Assembly: GCA_964466195.1 (NCBI GenBank)
Contig: CAYXMQ010000013.1
Span: 29,440-93,439 of the forward strand
Length of the DNA stretch: 64,000 bases
Source of the DNA: PFJX01 sp964466195
Lineage (GTDB): Bacteria; Pseudomonadota; Gammaproteobacteria; Burkholderiales; Thiobacillaceae
Reading direction: 5' to 3'
A model generated the notes under the pieces. The model did not search any database and was not told the origin of the DNA. It saw only the letters and a list, made by a program, of their open reading frames with translations. Positions 59,796-64,000 of the stretch are shown in pieces. The position numbers were made by a program, and so were the translations under genes. How positions within the stretch are numbered: position 1 is the first letter of the stretch; each line of letters opens with the position of its first letter.

Positions 59796-62477
59796 ATGTC
59801 CTCCCTGATCGCCGCCGCACGCGTCTTCCTCCAGCATGAATCAGCGCGTGCGCCGGACTTCTCGGGTTGTTTGATCCTGCTGCCGCACCATCATGCCGGC
59901 CAGGCCTTTCGCAAGGCCTTGCTGGCATTGCTGCCGGGGCGCTATCTGTTGCCGCCGCGCCTGCTGACCTTGCCGGAGCTGGCGGCCGGCGCGGGACTGG
60001 GCGAGTACGCCGAGGCGGACAGCCTGCGCTTGGCGCTGCTGCACGACTTCCTTGTCGGCAGCGGGCGGCTGCCGCATCACGTCGAATGGCCGGCCGCGCA
60101 GGAGTTGCTGGCGCTGATCAACGATCTCGATGCCCACTTGCTTGTTCAATCGCAGGTCCAGGCTGCGCAGGCGGATGCCGCGCCGCTTGCAGCCGCCGGC
60201 GGTGACAACCGCTATCTTGCGCTCGAAGCCGGCCTGGCCGATGCGGTCTGGCGGGCGCTGTCGAACAGCGGCCAGCCTGGCCGCATGCGTTTGTACGCCG
60301 CCCGCCTGGCCAAGCTGGCCGAATCCGCCGCGCAGCCGTTGTATTGCGTCGGGCTGGCCGGCCTGAGCGGGGTTGAACAGGCGTTTCTGCAAGCCTGGCA
60401 ACAGCGTCAGCCGGTGATCACGCTGCCGGCGGCGCCGCCGGATACCGCTCGACTGGCCCTGATGCAAACAGTCTGGATGGATGCCACGGCGACCTTGGCG
60501 GCGCGCGGCGCGGCGTTTGCCGAGCAGTTGCCGGAATCGCCGCTGGGCCAGGACGTTCGCCTGTTCGCCGCGCCCGGCCTGGAAGCCGCGGCGCTCTCGG
60601 CCGAACAGGTGTTGACGCAATGGCTGGCGGCGGGCTGGCGTGATATTGCGTTGATTGCGCCGGATCGTTTGATGGCGCGGCGATTGCGCGCGTTGCTGGA
60701 ACGGCGCGGCATTCTGGTGCAGGACGAAACCGGTTGGACTTTCGCGACGGCCGCGGTGAGCCATGTGCTGGAACGCTGGCTGAAACTGGTCGGCGATGCG
60801 TTCGCCTACAACGATCTGCTCGACTTGTTGAAGTCGCCCTTCGTGTTCGCCGATGCCGAAGTTCAACGGCTGCAAGCCGCGCATGAGCTCGACGAAGCGT
60901 ATCGCCGGCACGGTGCGCCGGATCGCCTGGCCGGCCATATTGCCTTGGCCGAACGCTGCGCGTTGCCGGCCAGTCTGGCGGTATTGCGGCGGATACAGGC
61001 GGCGCGCGCCGACTGGTCGGCAAAACCGCTCGCCCAGGCACGCATGCCGCTGGCGGAATGGACCCGCCGCCTGCTCGCATCGCTGGTTGGGATCGGCGCA
61101 GACGCGCCGCTGCGCGCCGATCCGGTCGGTGCGCAACTGGTTCGATTGCTGGAGACGCTGACCCGCGACAGCGCCGGCCATGCCAGCCGCTATGCGCTGG
61201 CGGACTGGCGGCGCTGGCTGTTTCTGCAACTGGAGCAAGCCACGTTTTCCGATACCGGCATCGTCAGCCCGATTCGCCTGACGCATCTGGCCGCCGCGCA
61301 CACTCGCGATCTCGATGCCGCCATCGTGCTCGGCGTCGGCGCCGCGCATCTGCCCGGCAAACCGACGGCGGCGATTTTCAATGACGCGGTACGCAGCCAA
61401 CTCGGCCTGCCGGGCGCGCGCGAGAAAGAGCTCCTGGCACGCGCCGCGTTGACCGATCTGTTGGCGCGCGTGCCGCGCGTGGCGCTGGTCTGGCAGTCGG
61501 AAATCGACGGCGAAGCCGCACCGCTGTCGCCCTGGTTGCTGCAACTGGAGGCGTTGCATCAAGCGGCCTGGGGCCGCGGCCTGGCCCGCGGCGAGGTGGT
61601 GAGCGGCCACGTCCTCGCCGCCGCCACAGTTCCGGAGGCGCCGGTTTGGCCGCACGCCGACGCGGCGCCCGCCCGCCTCAACGTCAGCGCCTGGCAAAGC
61701 CTGGTGACCTGCCCGTACCAGTTCTTCGCCCGCCACCTGTTGCACCTGAACGAACGCGACGACGTGGCGGAAGAAATGGACAAACGCGATTACGGCAGCC
61801 TGGTGCACGCCATCCTGGCGCGTTTTCATCGCGCCTACCCGGTACTGGTCGCGCATGCTGCGGCGGAACTCAGCGCGGCCTTGCATCAGTTCAGCCTGGA
61901 CGGCTTCGCCGCCGCGGAAGCCGAGGCCTATCTCGCCAGCGCCTGGCGGCAGCGCTGGAGCCAGCACATCGAGTCTTATCTGGCTTGGGCGCTGAACCGG
62001 GAAGCCGAAGGCTATCGTTTCGAAAGTGCGGAAACGCCGTTCGCGCGCGACGTGGTCTGGGCGGAAGGGCATTCGACCCGCCTGGAAGGCCGCGCCGACC
62101 GGGTCGATCGCCACGTCGGGCTGCACTCCAGTACGCTGGCGTTGCTCGACTACAAGACGCAGTCGCGCCAGACCCTGAACAAGAAGCTCGCCCCCGACGG
62201 CGAAGATGTCCAGCTCACCGCCTACGCCTGGCTCGCCGACGCCGGCGGTTTTGTCACCGAGGCCGGCTTTGTCACGCTGGATGCCGACAAGGTGGAAAAC
62301 CTGGATTGGAAGAGCGACTTGCCCGCTGCCGCCCAAGCCGAAGGCGAACGCCTGCACACGGTGCTGGCCGGACTCGCACAAGGTTCGCCGCTGCCGGCGC
62401 AAGGTACGCCGCACGCCTGCGCCTGGTGCGAGATGCGCGGCTTGTGCCGGCGCGAACATTGCGCCGAGCTGACATAA
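59796..62477 (+). CDS. AddB/RecB-like PD-(D/E)XK nuclease with Fe-S cluster
   Basis: Protein of 893 residues. The N-terminal 600 residues resemble an inactive helicase scaffold of the AddB type (CLILLPHHHAGQAFRKALLA). The nuclease domain has KRDYGSLVHAILARFH and the catalytic LLDYKTQSR. Four cysteines, one in LVTCPYQFFARHLL and three in CAWCEMRGLCRREHC, fit the 4Fe-4S staple of AddB-type nucleases. The AddA/RecB-type helicase that usually accompanies it is not beside it. The ATG at 59796 is preferred; a GTG at 59760 is possible. Confidence 0.88.
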   Translation: MSSLIAAARVFLQHESARAPDFSGCLILLPHHHAGQAFRKALLALLPGRYLLPPRLLTLPELAAGAGLGEYAEADSLRLALLHDFLVGSGRLPHHVEWPAAQELLALINDLDAHLLVQSQVQAAQADAAPLAAAGGDNRYLALEAGLADAVWRALSNSGQPGRMRLYAARLAKLAESAAQPLYCVGLAGLSGVEQAFLQAWQQRQPVITLPAAPPDTARLALMQTVWMDATATLAARGAAFAEQLPESPLGQDVRLFAAPGLEAAALSAEQVLTQWLAAGWRDIALIAPDRLMARRLRALLERRGILVQDETGWTFATAAVSHVLERWLKLVGDAFAYNDLLDLLKSPFVFADAEVQRLQAAHELDEAYRRHGAPDRLAGHIALAERCALPASLAVLRRIQAARADWSAKPLAQARMPLAEWTRRLLASLVGIGADAPLRADPVGAQLVRLLETLTRDSAGHASRYALADWRRWLFLQLEQATFSDTGIVSPIRLTHLAAAHTRDLDAAIVLGVGAAHLPGKPTAAIFNDAVRSQLGLPGAREKELLARAALTDLLARVPRVALVWQSEIDGEAAPLSPWLLQLEALHQAAWGRGLARGEVVSGHVLAAATVPEAPVWPHADAAPARLNVSAWQSLVTCPYQFFARHLLHLNERDDVAEEMDKRDYGSLVHAILARFHRAYPVLVAHAAAELSAALHQFSLDGFAAAEAEAYLASAWRQRWSQHIESYLAWALNREAEGYRFESAETPFARDVVWAEGHSTRLEGRADRVDRHVGLHSSTLALLDYKTQSRQTLNKKLAPDGEDVQLTAYAWLADAGGFVTEAGFVTLDADKVENLDWKSDLPAAAQAEGERLHTVLAGLAQGSPLPAQGTPHACAWCEMRGLCRREHCAELT

Positions 62478-62510
62478 TTCCGCCCGTATTCCCCCATAAC
62501 CGGAGACAAC

Positions 62511-63785
62511 ATGAAGATCGAAACCATCGCCGTCCACGGCGGCTACAGCCCGGAACCGACCACCAAGGCGGTTGCCGTCCCCGTTTATCAGACCACGTCC
62601 TACGCGTTCGATTCCACCCAGCACGGCGCCGATCTGTTCGACCTGAAAGTGGCCGGCAACATCTACACCCGCATCATGAATCCGACCACCGACGTATTGG
62701 AAAAGCGCGTCGCCGAAATGGAAGGCGGCATCGGCGGCCTGGCGCTCGCCTCCGGCATGGCCGCGATCACCTACGCGATCATGACCATCGCCGAAGCCGG
62801 CGACAACATCGTCACCAGCTCGACGCTGTATGGCGGCACCTACAACCTGTTCGCGCATACGCTGCCGCGCTACGGCATCGAAGTCCGCTTCGCCGATTAC
62901 CGCCAGCCGGACAGCTTCGAAAAACTGATCAACGACCGCACCAAGGCCATCTTCTGCGAATCGGTCGGCAACCCGCTCGGCAACGTCACCGACTTCGAGA
63001 AACTGGCCGAACTCGCGCACGCGCACGGCATTCCGCTGATCGTCGACAACACCGTGCCGACGCCTTACCTGTGCCGGCCGTTCGAACACGGCGCCGACAT
63101 CGTCGTGCATGCGCTGACCAAATACCTGGGCGGCCACGGCAACAGCATCGGCGGCATGATCGTCGATTCCGGCAAATTCCCCTGGGCCGAGCACAAGGTG
63201 CGTTTCGCCCGCCTGAACGAACCGGATGCCTCCTATCACGGCGTCGTCTACACCGAAGCGCTCGGCCCCGCCGCCTACATCGGCCGCGCTCGCGTCGTAC
63301 CGCTGCGCAACATGGGCGCGGCGATTTCGCCGTTCAACAGCTTCCTGATCCTGCAGGGCATCGAAACCCTGCATCTGCGCATGGACCGGATCTGCGAAAA
63401 CGCCCAGCACATCGCCGAAAAACTGCGTGCCCACCCGCAGGTGTCCTGGGTGCAATACGCCGGCCTGCCCGATTCGCCGTTCAAGCCGCTGGCCGACAAG
63501 TACATGGGCGGCAAGGCTTCCGGCATCGTCTCGTTCGGCATCAAGGGCGGCCGCGAGGCCGGCGCCAAGTTCATCGACGCACTGGGCCTGATCGTCCGCC
63601 TGGTCAACATCGGCGACGCCAAGAGCCTGGCCTGCCACCCGGCCACCACGACGCACCGCCAACTGTCGCCGGACGAACTGGCCAAGGCCGGCGTGTCGGA
63701 AGACCTGGTGCGGCTGTCGATCGGCATCGAGCATATCGACGACCTGATGGCGGACATCGACCAGGCGCTGAACGCGGCGAAGTAA
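62511..63785 (+). CDS. O-acetylhomoserine sulfhydrylase (MetY type)
   Basis: PLP enzyme of 424 residues that forms homocysteine from O-acetylhomoserine and sulfide. It begins IETIAVHGGYSPEPTTKAVA, has TSSTLYGGTYNLFAHTLPRY and the PLP Lys in ALTKYLGGHGNSIGGMI at about residue 204, and ends with LVRLSIGIEHIDDLMADI. The long C-terminal segment (SPFKPLADKYMGGKASGI) separates it from cystathionine gamma-synthases. A GGAGACAAC SD supports the start. A terminator follows. The upstream gap is only 33 bases, too short for a SAM riboswitch. Confidence 0.95.
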   Translation: MKIETIAVHGGYSPEPTTKAVAVPVYQTTSYAFDSTQHGADLFDLKVAGNIYTRIMNPTTDVLEKRVAEMEGGIGGLALASGMAAITYAIMTIAEAGDNIVTSSTLYGGTYNLFAHTLPRYGIEVRFADYRQPDSFEKLINDRTKAIFCESVGNPLGNVTDFEKLAELAHAHGIPLIVDNTVPTPYLCRPFEHGADIVVHALTKYLGGHGNSIGGMIVDSGKFPWAEHKVRFARLNEPDASYHGVVYTEALGPAAYIGRARVVPLRNMGAAISPFNSFLILQGIETLHLRMDRICENAQHIAEKLRAHPQVSWVQYAGLPDSPFKPLADKYMGGKASGIVSFGIKGGREAGAKFIDALGLIVRLVNIGDAKSLACHPATTTHRQLSPDELAKAGVSEDLVRLSIGIEHIDDLMADIDQALNAAK

Positions 63786-63803
63786 GTGGGCGCCACAAAA
63801 CGG

Positions 63804-63827
63804 AACGGCCCGCGCAAGCGGGCCGTT
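63804..63827 (+). terminator. Intrinsic terminator after metY
   Basis: A perfect 10-bp stem, AACGGCCCGC (63804-63813) with GCGGGCCGTT (63818-63827), loop GCAA, followed by TTGCTTC. It lies 18 bases past the stop. The remaining bases to 64000 show no gene. Confidence 0.88.
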
Positions 63828-64000
63828 TTGCTTCTAGGCTACTTGCCCTCCAGCGAAATTCGGAGGCGTTACGGTTTTTTATGTGAAGTGAATGGCGGGT
63901 TGCGACCCATTACAGTCATTCAAGCGGGCCGTATCGTATGACTCTTCATCGGCGAGGCTGTGTAAAAACGCGGCGAGATTTCGTGGATAGCGGGAAGCGC

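Noticed and set aside
58261..59928. Open frame of 555 codons opposite the msr gene
   Set aside because: Antisense to a gene with three recognised domains; no coding signature of its own.
62478..62510. Possible SAM riboswitch before metY
   Set aside because: Only 33 bases separate the genes, which is too short for any known SAM-binding RNA.
59841..63734. Open frame of 1297 codons on the minus strand opposite the AddB-like and metY genes
   Set aside because: It spans two well-supported plus-strand genes and the gap between them; its composition (Gln, Arg, Val, Gly-rich, low complexity) is that of an antisense frame in GC-rich DNA.
61646..63886. Open frame of 746 codons on the plus strand across the AddB-like/metY junction
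   Set aside because: Arg-rich shadow frame; both overlapping genes carry clear catalytic motifs in another frame.

Overview
The window is about 64 kb of GC-rich, gene-dense chromosome from a Gram-negative proteobacterium, most likely a betaproteobacterium of the Nitrosomonadales/Gallionellales type. The placement rests on gene content and order (rsmB-DUF4390-ntrY-ntrX-trkA-trkH; hemA-prfA-prmC; an Mla-like ABC operon with a fused STAS permease; class I fructose-bisphosphatase; MetY), on outer-membrane systems (usher, LPS-type lipid transport, lipoproteins), and on the encoded tRNA CCA end. Genus cannot be fixed from sequence reading alone. I see no insertion sequence, intact prophage or CRISPR array.

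Layout. 1-2001 (+): the 3' part of a UvrD/Rep helicase gene, then a CBS-domain protein. 2015-12792 (-): a long co-directional run, rsmB, a DUF4390 exported protein, the NtrY/NtrX two-component pair, a TPR protein with a suspect T8 tract at its 5' end, trkA and two tandem trkH paralogues. 12930-23993: cheZ (+), a diguanylate cyclase (-), mpl and a five-gene envelope block (+; MlaE/MlaF/MlaD-like transporter, auxiliary lipoprotein, YqiA esterase), an RNase II-type exonuclease, a TonB-like protein and fbp, closed by a strong terminator. 24088-33722 (-): ilvD, a small membrane protein, a YeaD-type mutarotase, hemA, prfA, prmC, then a PqqD-like / HprK-like kinase / nucleotidyltransferase cassette followed by an exported Tat-signal-like protein. 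33800-34704 (+): lgt and tRNA-Ala(CGC). 35018-44715 (-): a HEAT-repeat protein, rlmJ, miaA, sbcC, sbcD and an LtaS-like membrane sulfatase. 45119-51927: an atypical chaperone-usher locus, with a usher-like barrel carrying a C-terminal SPOR domain and a glycine-zipper protein on +, and a PapD-like chaperone and two DUF4402 proteins on -. 52585-57133 (+): a GT41 (OGT-like) glycosyltransferase, a UDP-xylose-synthase-like SDR and a C-methyltransferase, coupled by overlapping codons. 57163-63785: a FlgT-like lipoprotein (-), an MsrA-thioredoxin-MsrB lipoprotein, an AddB-like Fe-S nuclease and metY (+).

How the genes work together. Most of the window is housekeeping: translation (prfA, prmC, rsmB, rlmJ, miaA, tRNA-Ala), envelope maintenance (lgt, mpl, Mla-like system, LtaS-like enzyme), potassium uptake, DNA repair (uvrD, sbcCD, AddB-like) and core metabolism (fbp, ilvD, hemA, metY). 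Two accessory loci stand out. The first (24088-27103) pairs a PqqD-type peptide-binding protein with an HprK-like kinase and a nucleotidyltransferase, without HPr or the lasso-peptide maturation enzymes, next to a Tat-signal-like exported protein that may be its substrate. The second (45119-51927) looks like a surface-fibre assembly system in which the outer-membrane usher carries its own peptidoglycan-binding SPOR domain and the secreted subunits are DUF4402 proteins. It is followed by a sugar-modification operon.
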